NCBI GenBank assembly: GCA_036345935.2 | Contig: JADWOT020000001.1 | Coordinates: forward strand, 11,507,166-11,571,165 | DNA: 64,000 nt | Source: Taenia hydatigena | Taxonomy: Eukaryota > Platyhelminthes > Cestoda > Cyclophyllidea > Taeniidae | Reading direction: 5' to 3' | Position numbers and translations under genes: made by a program | The notes under the pieces: generated by a model | Databases searched by the model: none | Told to the model about the DNA's origin: nothing | What the model saw: only the letters and a program-made list of their open reading frames with translations | Shown here: piece after piece, positions 49,501 to 61,786 of the stretch | Numbering within the stretch: position 1 is the first letter of the stretch | Layout: every line of letters starts with the position of its first letter

Positions 49501-51830
49501 CGATTTTAGGGCAGTGGCTAAGACAGCAAAAAGAAAGGGGAATCAATATAATATGCAGATGGTAAAAGAAGTTAAAAGCTAAGTGGACATTAGTATGAAT
49601 GAGGTAGCGTCAGCGATAGCCTTGCGTAGATGCCCATAGACTTGGGGCCCCACTGAGTTTGTGCTACGCCAGTCTGGGATAGCACACAGGAAGGTACTGG
49701 AAGTGGAACGCCTGGGACTGCAGACTCGCCTTGATGCAATTTAATCATCAGCATATCACTTTGGTCCTTCCTACTGCTCTTTATTCTTCTACACTCCTCT
49801 CCGCATATCTGCGCTGGTCCGCGCAGTCAAGTCCTATCCCATTATATTACATCTCTTCACGCTTTACTTAATTGCAGATTATTTTGCACATATACTTCTG
49901 TGTTAAATAAGTAGAAGTTAAAGGGGGAGGTAGTGGCGTCGGTGATGGAAGTGAGTGCCCTGTTCATGCTACAACCAGTGGCCTCATCAGAAGGCAGTTG
50001 AGTGCAAGCTCAAATGCATCGTCAATCACACGAAACGTTACCAAGTGAGTAGCAAAATCTGTACACTTCAATGTATGCAAATAATAAACGTCTTAAATAC
50101 ATGCCAATTTAGCATTTAATGTGCCTCTCCTCACCCCAATTTCCTTCACATTACTTTCTAATTTTATTCATCCATTTATTTGGCAGTTCAACTACTTAGA
50201 TATGGGTCTTCAAAACGTTTCCATATTCTTTTAAGCTGATTTTTGCCTGCAAATTTATGGCCAAAGTTGGTTTTGGTACCGACATTCTGCAATGTGCGTT
50301 TGGAGATCCGGAGCCATACTACAGACGAACTTTCGCATCCCAGTGGATATCCATCATAGCGCGTTTGCAGGTGACACTACTTTAGCTATTATAGTGCTTT
50401 CGCCAGACATAACATCACAAAGCGGCTAGACAATAGGTCATTTTATTTACAACTATTGAGAATTCCGTCCAACGTTACATTAATTGCAAGACCGTGCCCA
50501 ACTGACGATTGGGTTTACTCAGTCACTTCTCAATTGGATTCCATTTGCGTCTCCTTTTCCATGTCTTCGTAGCTGCTTCACACAATCTTCCTTCGATTTA
50601 TCCACAGCTTCATTGCTTCTTTCAATCGCTTTCGCATCCATTCATCCACCCTAGTACTCGTGCATGCCTACAAATCCAACCGCATGGTATTTTAGTTAAT
50701 GTCTCACAACTTCCTCTTACTCCTACTTCTTCTCATACCTTGAAGCTTTGCCTCTTCATTTTACCTCCATGCTATGCTTTGAATTGCTTGTTACATTTGC
50801 CCATGTACCGCAAACGCAATCACCGAGGCCGCATTTTGCACTACACCGTCAAGCCCACCCTGACCTCAATATCCACTGCTGCCTCCAACGTAACTGCCCT
50901 TTTTTCAGCATTACGTATTTCGAAACACCAATCTACATACCAATCTAGATAATAGTTTTGATTGCACACAAATGAAAAGAAAAGTCACGTGGTAGCATCA
51001 TTGAAGCACCACGAAGCAAAGCCGTGGAAGACAACCAAGGGGAGTCCCAATCTCCGACGTGTCAAAAGCACCTAAACTTTTAACATATCTTTTTGTGACG
51101 AAAAATGCATAGAGCTGTATAAATGCTAAGTGAATACTAGAAATAACACAAGCTCTGTGATTAACACTCCACTTTTCGCGATTCCTGAGAACTCATTTGC
51201 GGCAGTAATTATTGTAGGTCTTTATGATGCTGACGGTCAAGGAGAACTTTAATTTGGCCTCGAAGGGTTCATTGTTGTGTATTTGCTTTATTTTTGCCCA
51301 CACAACTAGCAGTTATGTGAATTTTTACTATATGTCCCACAGTCCTATGCCCCAGATGCTCACAGCCAAATTGTAGAGCACCTGCCCTACGTCATTTGGA
51401 AGACATAATATCTTCAATAGTCATTTAGGGCAAAGATAAATAGGTCCTCAAGCCGAGTAGACAAAGCTTTGTGATAACCGTTCCGGCAGGGACGAGTACA
51501 GTGGCGAATGAGATACTCAAGTGTGGCCACTTAAACCCAAACGTGCTCCTCATTTCAATTGGCGGAACAAGGGAATAAAATAACTTCCTGTGGAATTTAG
51601 GACAGCACATCAATTAACTGCACATACCTATTTTAGCACCGCAATTTTTTTCTAGATTCTCTTTTGTGAGATATTAGCAAAGAAAATGTTGTGTGAGGTA
51701 GGGTAAGGCGAGGGAAGGGAAGTAGAGAATAGCTCTGCGATTGTCTACACTGACTAACAAATGCGAAACGGCTGAGATTCCGCCTCCTCCTGTCGATGAG
51801 TGACTACCACGTCGAAAATGATGTTGCATG
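46570..51830 (-). repeat. Right arm of the old, diverged inverted duplication
   Basis: Reverse-complement counterpart of 30,440-35,750; the matching blocks are listed there. The frames 47,515-47,838 (-), 50,509-50,952 (+) and 51,425-51,613 (-) fall inside matched blocks whose counterparts in the other arm are broken by stops, so I do not treat them as genes. Confidence 0.7.
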
Positions 51831-54069
51831 TTATCTCCTACTTGCATTCACTTTATCCAACAAATACAATTAAAGGTCGTGCAAACGCAATCTAATGACG
51901 ATACATACAACGCTCATAATACCTTCAAATAACGGCGTTTGAATGGCCGATTCACAAAGCTCTTGCAGCTAAGCTAAAAAGATTTCTCCCATTATGATGA
52001 ACGGAGCTAAAGAGATTCTGTTTCTTTCATTTTGGTTGGGAATCAAAGATGATCCAACAGTTTGTAAGTGATATCTGACAGTTATTCTGAAGCAGTTATA
52101 GGGATGCCCGCTTAGGCAGTCTAAACGAGTTTAAGAATCAAATAGGATGCGGGATGCCAATTCTATATCCTGTTGCCATAAAATAACCACAATAAATAAT
52201 AAACAAAGACACTTTCAGCAAGGCGGCGACACTCCTTGTCTCCAAAGTAGGTGCTACCTAAACATACGTCCGGTGCTTGCAGAAATACTCAAGGCGGAAG
52301 CTCAACCGACATGCCTTTTAATGCCCCACCCACTTTTCCACCTTGTTCTACTTTGAAAAAGAAGTGTGAGAAGATGTTTACAACTGATTAGTACACAAAG
52401 ATCCTAACAGCTACAACGCAACGATGAAAATGTTTTTATCGTCATAAACTAATAATCTGGTAATCCTTTACACAGCTTGGGAAAAAATATGAGGAATAAT
52501 GGAGCATGGAACTGCAATCAGAGCATTAGCATGAACAAAAGCACGGGTTGCGTATAATACTCCAAGAGGCGCAAGACCTGACTCCAAAATTGGTTTCAGA
52601 CATTAGCGAGCCCAGTTGGACTTTATCAATGCACATTATGAAACCAATCCCTAATAGATCCATTAATTTGTTTGTCCATGGTGCTCAGTGCTGTTTAGTA
52701 GTAAGCATTCCTTTAAAAAGGTGATCTGACTGGGGTTATAAGGTGCAAAGTTGAGTCGAATGTGATTACTCTTGCAACGCTAATTTTCCCACCAATACGC
52801 CTTCCATCATGGCAGAGGTCGTAATTTTTAATCTGGTTACTAAGACCGTCAACACGTTTTTTAACCATCCACGCATTCATACGCTCGTTTGTTTGGTTGG
52901 GAGCTTGACAAGGTTCTATACAATACTCATGTACACGAAGAATTTGGCCTTTGGAAATAACCGATGCATGAAACAAATAGTAATCTCTTCATGATCGCAT
53001 GTAGATAAAATTATAAAATCACTGTACTTCGAAACCCTATTTCTCATGGGATGAAAAACATCCAAGCAAGAGGTGTGATGAAATGTGGTGCAATCCGATG
53101 CGACGCCACACACACATGGAACACATGAAGTTGCCGAACTGCAGAATGGATAAGACAGATAGATTGAAGCGAGTAAGGTGAGACATAAAAAGGTGTGAAC
53201 CAATAAACTGTGAGAAATCGAACTTGTAATCACGATCGGGTTCACATGGCGATATCATAAAGAAGGCAGTTGGAGGTATTGCAACCCTAATGCAGGACAA
53301 CTTGCATGATACAGGCACATTTACAGGTGACGCCAACGCAGTGATTATAGTACTTCTGGTAGACAAATCCTCACAAAGTGTGGACGACTTTCTCTTTCTT
53401 TGTCGGCTAGCACGCCTTCAGCGGACTCGCTTGGCCACTTGTTTGGCCCTAGCCACGTCTTTGTGGTCTCATTTAAATTAAAGATAGAAGTTGGGCCCGT
53501 GAGCAACAATTTCTATTCTACGGAGGCGCCTCAGGATTATCACTAGTTGTTTGCTTATCAGTGAGTGGCATGCAAAACAGCAAACGAGTAAAGGAAGAGG
53601 TTGTGGAATGAGACCTGATGTACAAGAGTAGAGTATTCGCCACTTTGTGGATCGAATTACGAAATGAACACATGGACAGCTAATAAGAAATTGATGATCA
53701 ATTGGAAGTTAGCGTTAAATTTAGTTGAGAGGAAGAAATGTCCGAAAAAGCAAGCACGAGTACTTCCTTTTGGTGTACTACACATAGGTTCATATGCTAA
53801 CCACTGGAATACGGTGTCTAGTGGAATATGGGATCTTGTCCTCGATAGAGGTGGTGTAAACATCTAGAAGTTCACATTCGTGGTTGTAAACAGCGACGCT
53901 TCCCTGTTCTTGGATGAAAGGTGTCTGCCATAATTCCAGATGAACACTAAAGATGGTGAAATTCAGTGATTTGTGGGGGGTAGCTGGGATGGTATCAAAT
54001 GAAATGTTAATAACAGAATATGCAGTTGGTAAGGAAAGTCGCGAGTTGAGTGGTAATTATTAGAAGGAA
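51831..54069. other. Intergenic region, nothing recognised
   Basis: No supportable gene. Overlapping frames at 52,713-53,481 on both strands have no recognisable motif, and the collinear match to the left arm fades at about 51,830. Confidence 0.4.
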
Positions 54070-54600
54070 GTGGAGTTGACTCCCACTGAGGTTATGCTAC
54101 GTGGGTCAGGGTTAGTGCCCAGCTACCTACATGGCGGAGGTAGAACGCCACGGGTCGCTGACTCATCTTGATGCATTTCGGTCATCTGCGCCTTGCTTCA
54201 GTCCTCCCTGCCATCCCTTATTCCTCTACACTCCTCTCCACACATTTGTATTATTCCGTGTAGTCAGCTTTAATCCCATCATATCACATCCTTTTGCACT
54301 GTATTCGACTAGGGATCATTGTGCGTATGCATTGCTATATTGAATAGGGTAGTGCTAAAGGAAGAGGTATTGGCGTTGGCAGTGGAAGTGAATGCCGTGT
54401 TCACGGTGCTGCCAGTGGCCTCATGAGAAGATAAATGCTTGTAAGTGCGTTGTAGTTGTTTATGTGGAATGCAAACGTTTCGATTACATTTACAAATGCA
54501 TCGTCAATTGCACGAAGCTTTACAAAGTGAGTTGCGTAATTGACGCACATCAATGCATACATTTGGAAAACATAGAGGATGTGTGACAAATTAAAGTTTA
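54070..54600 (-). repeat. Partial repeat copy
   Basis: Matches 49,640-50,100 read in the same direction, and the reverse complement of 32,190-32,690. Shared landmarks are CTACACTCCTCTCC, TCAGCTTTAATCCCATCATA-like, AGTGGCCTCATSAGAAG and AAATGCATCGTCAATYRCAC. Only this part of the longer element is present. Confidence 0.65.
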
Positions 54601-56288
54601 ACTGTACTTCTCTTGAGTGTCGTTTTCTTTTTCCTAATCTTGTAAGCTTTTATCGCTCTCCTATTTAGTTTTTCGTAACACGAAGTACTCAGCTACTTTG
54701 CGTCAACTTTTATTTTGTGTTTGCACAGTCATTCATTATTTGTCCTTTATCGTTTTGTTTTCCTCTTTCACTTTTATTTTTGCCTTCATGCGTTAATCAC
54801 AACTTCATTTGTCAACACAACAACTTGGTTTTGCCTGCCCGATGCCGCATTGATTCTTCCGATGAAGTCATTTGGTGGATTATGTTTTAAATATTCTGAC
54901 AATTCTCTTGGATTAGTCGCGTGTTTTTAGATTGCTTTAAGATTTTCCCAATTGAAGTTTGCAATGCTCACGTGTACAGCGCCTCTATCCGCGAGGCACG
55001 TGATTGAAGTGTGGGGGTTAAAAAGGGTTTTATTTGTTGTAGATATGCGCAAGTATTACCAACCTAGTCAATTCCGATGCAGTTGTCTGGTCTCTTCGAT
55101 ATATCAATGAGTTTTTCCGATTGTAGACAACGCTAGTCACAGACACTGAACACGCGTCTGGCTCATCAGCAGACCTGCGTGAGCCTTCGATGACTTCAGC
55201 CTTGACAACAGTTTTTCGGAAAGAAACTCAACGCAATCGCTCTAGTTATTTCTGGTTTTCTTCTTTGCGTATGCTCTTCTCCCATGGTCAGATTGAATAC
55301 GCGTACTCTGAGAACGCTGTCGGAGTTGGCACCTTGAGATGAGGTTCTTTGTGCTAATACATGTAACTCAATTTCTCATATCTCTGCTCTAATAGGTGGA
55401 GTTCGAAAAGCATGACGAGCACGAATGCATACGAAACGGGAACATTTACAGTTGTAAAATATTTGATGAGCCTTTGAGCAGATCTCCAACATGTGTCAAG
55501 TAGATTACAGAGAGCCAGCCAGTTCACAGACACTCAGTGATCCCAAAATTTGCTAGCTGGCCCAAATTGTTTTTTTTTCGTTAGAGGTAACATCAGCATT
55601 AAGGAGAGGTTCCTCGCTGCCACTCGGGAGAAGGCTAAATTGAAAGGTGTGTTGCTAAAGTGTTTAGATGCAACGTGGATTTGCCACGCATCCGCTTGCT
55701 CCCTACTGCATCAAAGAATGGCAAAATAGTTTGGAACAAGGCCAAATGGATATTAAATTTGATGTTATTGTCTATTACGTGAAAGGACGATAGGATGTCA
55801 CAAGTTGAAAAATTGCAGTCAAAGGGTTTCCTTTTGGTTCACATCATCACTTACCGAAACGCTAATGGTGACAATAGCACATTGAGGGGCGTCCTCTCGA
55901 ACTTGATGCCACAAAATCGTTCATCAGTCAAGACTGCAACAGCATTATCTGTTCACATTGAAACACGAAGTAAACATAAATCAGTTCATCCCGGCCACAG
56001 CATATACCCTTATTGCATCACGCCAATTCTTTCCATGAAGAAGCAAGGATCATTTAGGCCTGCAAATCCAGGTGTCATATTTACACACGGTTAAAGCGCG
56101 CGATCGAATGTCAGTTAGCGCAGGCTTGCCACCTGTGCATTCCAGCCAATCTCTTTGCTTCTTCAAGGTTATCCAAAGCTCTCCAACGCGCTCCACGTTT
56201 GCAATCATTCGCTCATTCACGCACGCATCTCGTGTTAAAAGTAACATCACTTCGCTGCCTTTTTGCAGCTCCACTCCCTTAGCCAAAG
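54601..56288. other. Region upstream of the Kelch-like gene
   Basis: No recognised gene. A 99-codon frame at 55,795-56,094 has no family motif. A clear splice acceptor (CGCTGCCTTTTTGCAG, AG at 56,267-56,268) stands 20 bases before the Kelch-like start codon and could receive a 5' untranslated exon or a trans-spliced leader; this is inference. Confidence 0.4.
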
Positions 56289-58901
56289 ATGGAGGCGGTA
56301 GTGTATTTGGACGATCGAGCAGATTTTTTTCTTATCCACAGATTTAACACCTTACGTAAGCAAGGCAAACTTATTGACCTACGAATTACTGTGAGGTGAC
56401 GAACATGGGCTTATGCTCCAACTTTTAGACAAAGGATGGGAAATGTGTCGATGCACATCGACTAGTTCTAGCAGCCAGACTCCCGCTTCTTCTAAATTCC
56501 CTTACCGCGAAGCAAAATGGATCGACAATACAATGGAAACGCTTTTCTACAGAGTACATGCATATCATTCCCTTCATTAACCCTCTTTCAGTGTTGTCGA
56601 GGCTGTTGTTGACTATGCATACACGGGCAGAATTACGATCTCTGCAGGAAACGTTACTCGATTGTACCTTCTGGCACACAATCTCGGCTCCAAGAGAATC
56701 GTCTCTTGGTGTGTGGGGTTTATAAGAACGAGGTAGGAGAAGCCTTTTTCCAGTGTTAAAACTTGTCTGACTAAAGAATCTCTCTAGACAATGTGGCAGA
56801 GGTGTGGTCGGTATCCAATGCTACGTTGAATCGCAGATTGATGGAAATATGCATTCCAATGATGGCAGAGCATTTTGAAGATGTGTATTTGCGAAGAGAG
56901 CTGCTAATGCAGACGACAGCACAGTACTTCGAAATGCTACTGGAAAGCAACCGGCTGAAATGCGTGAGTGAGGAAACAAAGTTCCGAGCGATTCGCAGTT
57001 GGCTGGAAGCAGGCAGTGATGAGTGTGACGTGAAGGAAAAGGCGAAGGTGTTTGGGAAGCTGATTTCGAGGATTGAGTTGACAAAGCTGTCCCCACAATG
57101 TCAAAGCAAATACTGGACATTTGTGAGGAGGCTCTCAGAACTGTTTATTAAAGGTAAGCAGAGTGAATGGGTGGATATTTTAAGGGACGTGAGATTCAGG
57201 GGTGAGCAATCTTGACAGATGACTGGATGACCAAAGAAGACACACGGACATGGGCAAAGGATGAAGGGCTTTGAAGCAAATAAAACAGATGTAATCGATG
57301 GATGAAGGAATAAAATGAATAAAGGTGGATGTGAGATTGAGAGATGGATACGAAATGGATGGGTGGATGCATTTAAGTGTGTTGAAAGACTTAATACAGA
57401 GTGGATGGATGGATTTATTTGATAATCATATTTGCGTATTGAGTAAATTGATGACATTATTTAGCATTTTGAGTTCTTCTGTTAGTTATGTTAAACCTTA
57501 ATTCTGTGACTGTTCTCCAGCCGATGTTACACCAAACCGTGGAATGAAGCCAAACGGGGGTGCAACGAAGTCGAGGTTACGGTCTCTCTCTAACTGCCCA
57601 TTATTAAGCAAGTACGTAAAATCACTTTTAGCATAAAAATGACCACCTTTCCGAAGAGTTGACTAGCCATTTCGAAAAGTGCCCCGATTTTCTACCATAG
57701 GATTTCGCAGAACTACCTCTTTTCATAACCTTAATGCCATTTTTACGTCCACTATTTGGTAAAGTTTTGAAAACTTTTAGAGAGGTACTGATGATCTTTG
57801 GATTCAGTACTGCTTTCAAGTCCTGGTGCTTAGCGTCTGTGTCGCAGTTGCAACCGGACGAATTGTTCAATGTTGCAGTTCCTTTTAAAGGAGAAACAGT
57901 GATTGCATTAGACGGTGAATTAAATTTATGGTCTTATTCTCCTCCTTTTCAGGTAGTGTATGTTTTGTTGGTTATACTGGCTCCGGAAGTAGTGTGATGT
58001 CTGTAAATTACCGAGATGGTTCTACTTCTCACAAGTCTTTCACAACAGAAGCACGCAAGTATTACACCGTCGCGTCGAGAAATCAATCGATCTTCATTTT
58101 TGGCGGCAACACTTATGCAACACTCTTTTCCAAATGTGAAAAATTGGACATTGACAGTGGCAAGTATGTTTGATGGGGACAAGTCAATTTTCTAGGCTCA
58201 CTCAACTCCCTAATATGCTGTTTGCACGATGTTATGCATCGGCATTAAATATCCCAGAAATGGGAATCATAGTTGTTGGTGGTTATCTACATAGAAACCA
58301 AACGATGAAGTCAAGGTATGCTGAAATGCTGGTAGAAGATGAGAAGGATTGGAGAGGGTGGCGATGGATCAAGCTCAACTTGATGTTAGAGGCACGTAGT
58401 AGTCCAGGAGTGGCCTACTTCAAAGGATGCGTAGTGGTTGTAGGAGGGGACGATGAATTAAGTGCCGAATGCCTTCCAATGACATCGATCGAACAAGCGA
58501 ACGCTCAGTGGACTCGTCTTAATGCAGCTCATGGCCGCAGCCTGCTACCTATATCTCTTGCCTCTTTCGATAACAGATTGATATTTTTAGGTAAGCTGTA
58601 TGTTCATGTCCTATGGATCCATAAATTACTTAAGTAAATTACTCAAATTTATTCACCTATTTATTACAGTATCCGGCTATCCGAACAGCAAGGTCTATGA
58701 ATTTTTATCCACCGAAGAGGTAAATTATTAGTTTCCGTTCTCTAATTAACCACTCAAAAGGAATTAGTAATGTTGTAACCCTTGTAGAACCAACCATTGG
58801 CCAATTTTGAGTGGAAGCCATTATTTGAGCTAGAGGGTTTTTCGGGCGAATTCTCGACACCAATGCTTCTGATGACAAGAGAAACGCTGGAAGAACGCTA
58901 A
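56289..58901 (+). CDS. Kelch-like protein (BTB-BACK-Kelch), ten exons, complete
   Basis: Probable substrate adaptor of CUL3 ubiquitin ligases. Exons: 56289-56390, 56429-56553, 56592-56732, 56777-57153, 57521-57611, 57781-57914, 57953-58163, 58196-58590, 58670-58719, 58788-58901. They total 1,740 nt, i.e. 579 codons plus TAA, and every phase fits. BTB (about 18-122): RFNTLRKQGKLIDLRIT, DGKCVDAHRLVLAARLP, VVEAVVDYAYTGRITI. BACK (about 123-235): ISLDNVAEVWSVSNATLN, then YFEMLLESNRLKCVSEETKF and FRAIRSWLEAG. Kelch blades (about 279-570): FIFGGNTY with LDIDSGKLTQLPNMLFAR, GIIVVGGYLHR, GCVVVVGGDDEL, LIFLGVSGYPNSKVYEF; the first blade has IFGF in place of the double Gly. Length is typical (570-600). 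Four introns are 32-38 nt (56391-56428, 56554-56591, 57915-57952, 58164-58195) and another is 44. Exon 4 must start at 56,777, not at the stronger-looking AG at 56,787, to keep the frame. Which family member it is cannot be told. Confidence 0.92.
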
Positions 58902-61579
58902 AATATTTGCAGTTCTAAGACTTTTGGCTTTACATTTCCAGTATGACGCTTTGTTTTTACGAATTCTACATTCAGCTTCTTTGGAAGGGACTTATAATTG
59001 TTCTATGGGCTGATCATCATGTGTTAAAAAATTGTAAAATGTGTTGAGGAAAAATGTGCTTTACTTTTCTTTCGTTGAGTATTTATGCATCCATACAATG
59101 CCAAGTCAATGTAATGCTTTGTTTGTTTAACTGTTGGTCTTGGTTGCGGTCACTTAAGTAGCCATTTTGCTGCCCTAGCTAGATGGACAGGCCTTTGAGC
59201 CATGCTAGCAGCCCTGAGTTTGTTCTGTTTGCTGAATGCATATATTCTGTCCAAGCATTAAGCTTTTTAGTGCCTTCAGGAAAGGACAGTCCGATGCATA
59301 AATTTTTCCGATTAATTGGCTCTTAGTACCAAAGAAATGTAAGTTGCGTCTCGTGGTTTTAAGAGGAGTTCACGTGATTACTAAAGCACTTAGGGGAAAA
59401 GGATTGTTCTCGCAACATTAGGTAAATGTTGCGAGGCGAGGAGTCCGTGCGTCTGGGGTCCAAACATGGGGCGTGCGCCCGCTTAATTTGAAATGTCTAC
59501 GTCACTAATAGCGATTCGTGAACTTCTACTTTCCTGCCAGTTGGCCGATGTATTCGTCGTAGTGGATCTAGATGTCTGCTACTTTCATCAAACATCAAAT
59601 AAAGGTGCAGTCATTCCATAGAGCATGAATCTGTTCCACCGAAATTCATTAATTCTCCCTACCAGCATCAGCTGAAACTAGTTGTCGGCGTGTGTGCGGA
59701 AGACAACTGTAACAGTTTGACCATGCAGCAAAAGGGGGTTCTCAATATTGATCTCAGGTTGCTTTCAAACCATCTTCAGCATAATTTATGTACAGTTCAT
59801 CAGTGCCCTTTGAATTAGCAGTCACAGCGACTGCGAAAATGAACGCACCGAAAATTGAAGCATGTTGTAAGTAAATTTACTCAGTTTGGCGATTTATCTC
59901 ATTTTGCGCATGAAGCGCTACTTCAAATGGACTTCAAGATGCCATCAGTTATGAAGTTATGGGCTTGATTTCGAGTGCCAATATCTGCCCTTTTGTTCGC
60001 ATCAATGTCAACCTGTAAGTCGCGTTGCTTTGTCTGCTTTATTATCTTCACCACGTCTACTTCCTTTCGTCTTCTGCTGCTGAAATCGAAGTTTAAAAGG
60101 ACTTATTATCATGTTGCTATCATCTCTAATGCTAATCTTTTGAGATGGTTCTTGCCTTCGCTTTATTTAAAATAGTATTTAGTCACTGAATTGCCACTGC
60201 CTTGACACTTGCAGAGTGAATTGCGTAACAAAGGCATTCTTGCTTGTTTTGCCTGAAAATCACCGGATTTGACTTTTTTGCAGAATTGAATGACATGCAG
60301 AGTTTGATTTCCTTCATTATAATGTGCATTACTCGATGGATGCGATGCGTTCCCGAAGAAGATCTTTCTCTTTGCAACTCAGGAACTCTACAATCATTTA
60401 GGATTTAAGAGTGGATTGGTACTGCATTTAGATTTTCTTATCCCTTAATTCACATTTCTGGCAAATCATTTCCTATTTTTTTGCGTTTCTCTTGGAAACA
60501 AGTGGCAGATGATAATGACATGCTTAAAGTGTGATTCGAGCTAATCCTACTGCGTTGTTATAATTACCTCTCTTTACAAGTCCGCCTCCATCCCCTTTCT
60601 CCGAGGTAAATCTCTCACAGCTGTCGTAATGAATGGGTCGCTGTTAAGCTTATGACGCAAAACACCAAGAAGAGTGAAAATGTTTAACTTGGATGATGAC
60701 CTTCATACCCCTACAGCTGTAGAATTCAAGGATCCGCTCCTGATGCGCGAGGCATTAATTGCATATTGTTGACCCACACGTGTCATATATTTGTCACATT
60801 GGACCTAAATATTGCATGGATGTGGTGCTCATGCGAAATGTGCTAAGCGCAGTTGGTACTATTATGCTTGGTTTCACAGTTTAAGAAAGGTTGTTAAATT
60901 TGTCCCCTTTCATCTTGTGATTTAACAAGCGAATTCTTGATCATACATGTACCTTGGGGATTCAATTCATGGCACATAATGTCAAAAAACCTCTGATGCT
61001 GGTGACACGAAATAGATTCGCCGCCAAAATCCACAAGTTTTGCAAAAGGAATTGGACAACTGTAGGTTTATTATTTTACCCAAGTTTGTACATCAAGACC
61101 ATGATGAGCTATCAATCGCATATCTACGTGCCCCTGATACCATACGTTATATTTGCTTGCGGTATCAGAATGTCCGATGAGAATAGCAAAAAGCCGGTGC
61201 CTGAGAATTTGGAGTTTACCGAGTTTGGGACAGGAATGCGGCAATTGGAACCTTTCTATGTTAGAAAATAGCTTAAAGTGCTTTTTCTATTCTTTGCGAT
61301 TGTATCTGTTGCCCCAAGATTACGCCATTATGCCTAATTGCGATGCATGCAACAATTATTCTTTAATGCACTAGTATTGCAACTTTTGCTGCTCACGAGA
61401 GCATCGGTCAAAACACTTGCCAGTGTCTGATGATTCGATGAACTCTGGACAGGTATGCATGCATGCATGACACGCGGAATTGACGTCATCTCGACAATCA
61501 AATCCATCTGCAATAAGTCAGAAATGTAGACCGGAACCTCTAACTTAGATGGAAGGCCGAATGCTCTCCTCAATTTTAG
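58902..61579. other. Downstream region, nothing recognised
   Basis: No AATAAA lies close to the Kelch-like stop; the nearest clear one is AAATAAAG at about 59,597-59,604, which would imply a long 3' untranslated region if used. No other gene is seen. The frame at 60,954-61,271 has no family motif. Confidence 0.4.
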
Positions 61580-61786
61580 TTTTCTCCGGAGGAGCAATAC
61601 ACAGCAAAAGACAAGTGTCGGTGGGGCTGGATAGTGAAAGAACTGATGGAGGCGTATGGATTCAAAAGTGACGCCGATTCGAAGAGTCACCTTTTTCGAA
61701 GACATAAGTTGCGATTGCCTCACTTCAAAAAAGCAGTTGGCATTGTACACGACTCACCTCGTGCTGTTAATGTAGATGCCATTTGA
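61580..61786 (+). CDS. Weak candidate terminal exon, unrecognised
   Basis: After the acceptor CTCAATTTTAG (AG at 61,578-61,579) a 68-codon frame runs to TGA at 61,784-61,786, with pieces FSPEEQYTAKDKCRWGWIVK, ELMEAYGFKSDADSKSHLFR and KKAVGIVHDSPRAV. It is protein-like in composition but I recognise no family. The opposite strand is open as well (61,334-61,750), so chance is quite possible. Confidence 0.2.
   Translation, partial: FSPEEQYTAKDKCRWGWIVKELMEAYGFKSDADSKSHLFRRHKLRLPHFKKAVGIVHDSPRAVNVDAI

Noticed and set aside
50509..50952. 147-codon frame
   Set aside because: Lies in the right arm of the old duplication; the corresponding left-arm sequence (31,400-31,790) is broken.
57734..57997. 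Continuous frame through the Kelch exon 6 / intron / exon 7 region
   Set aside because: Reading through loses the Kelch pattern; splicing out 57,915-57,952 restores it in phase.
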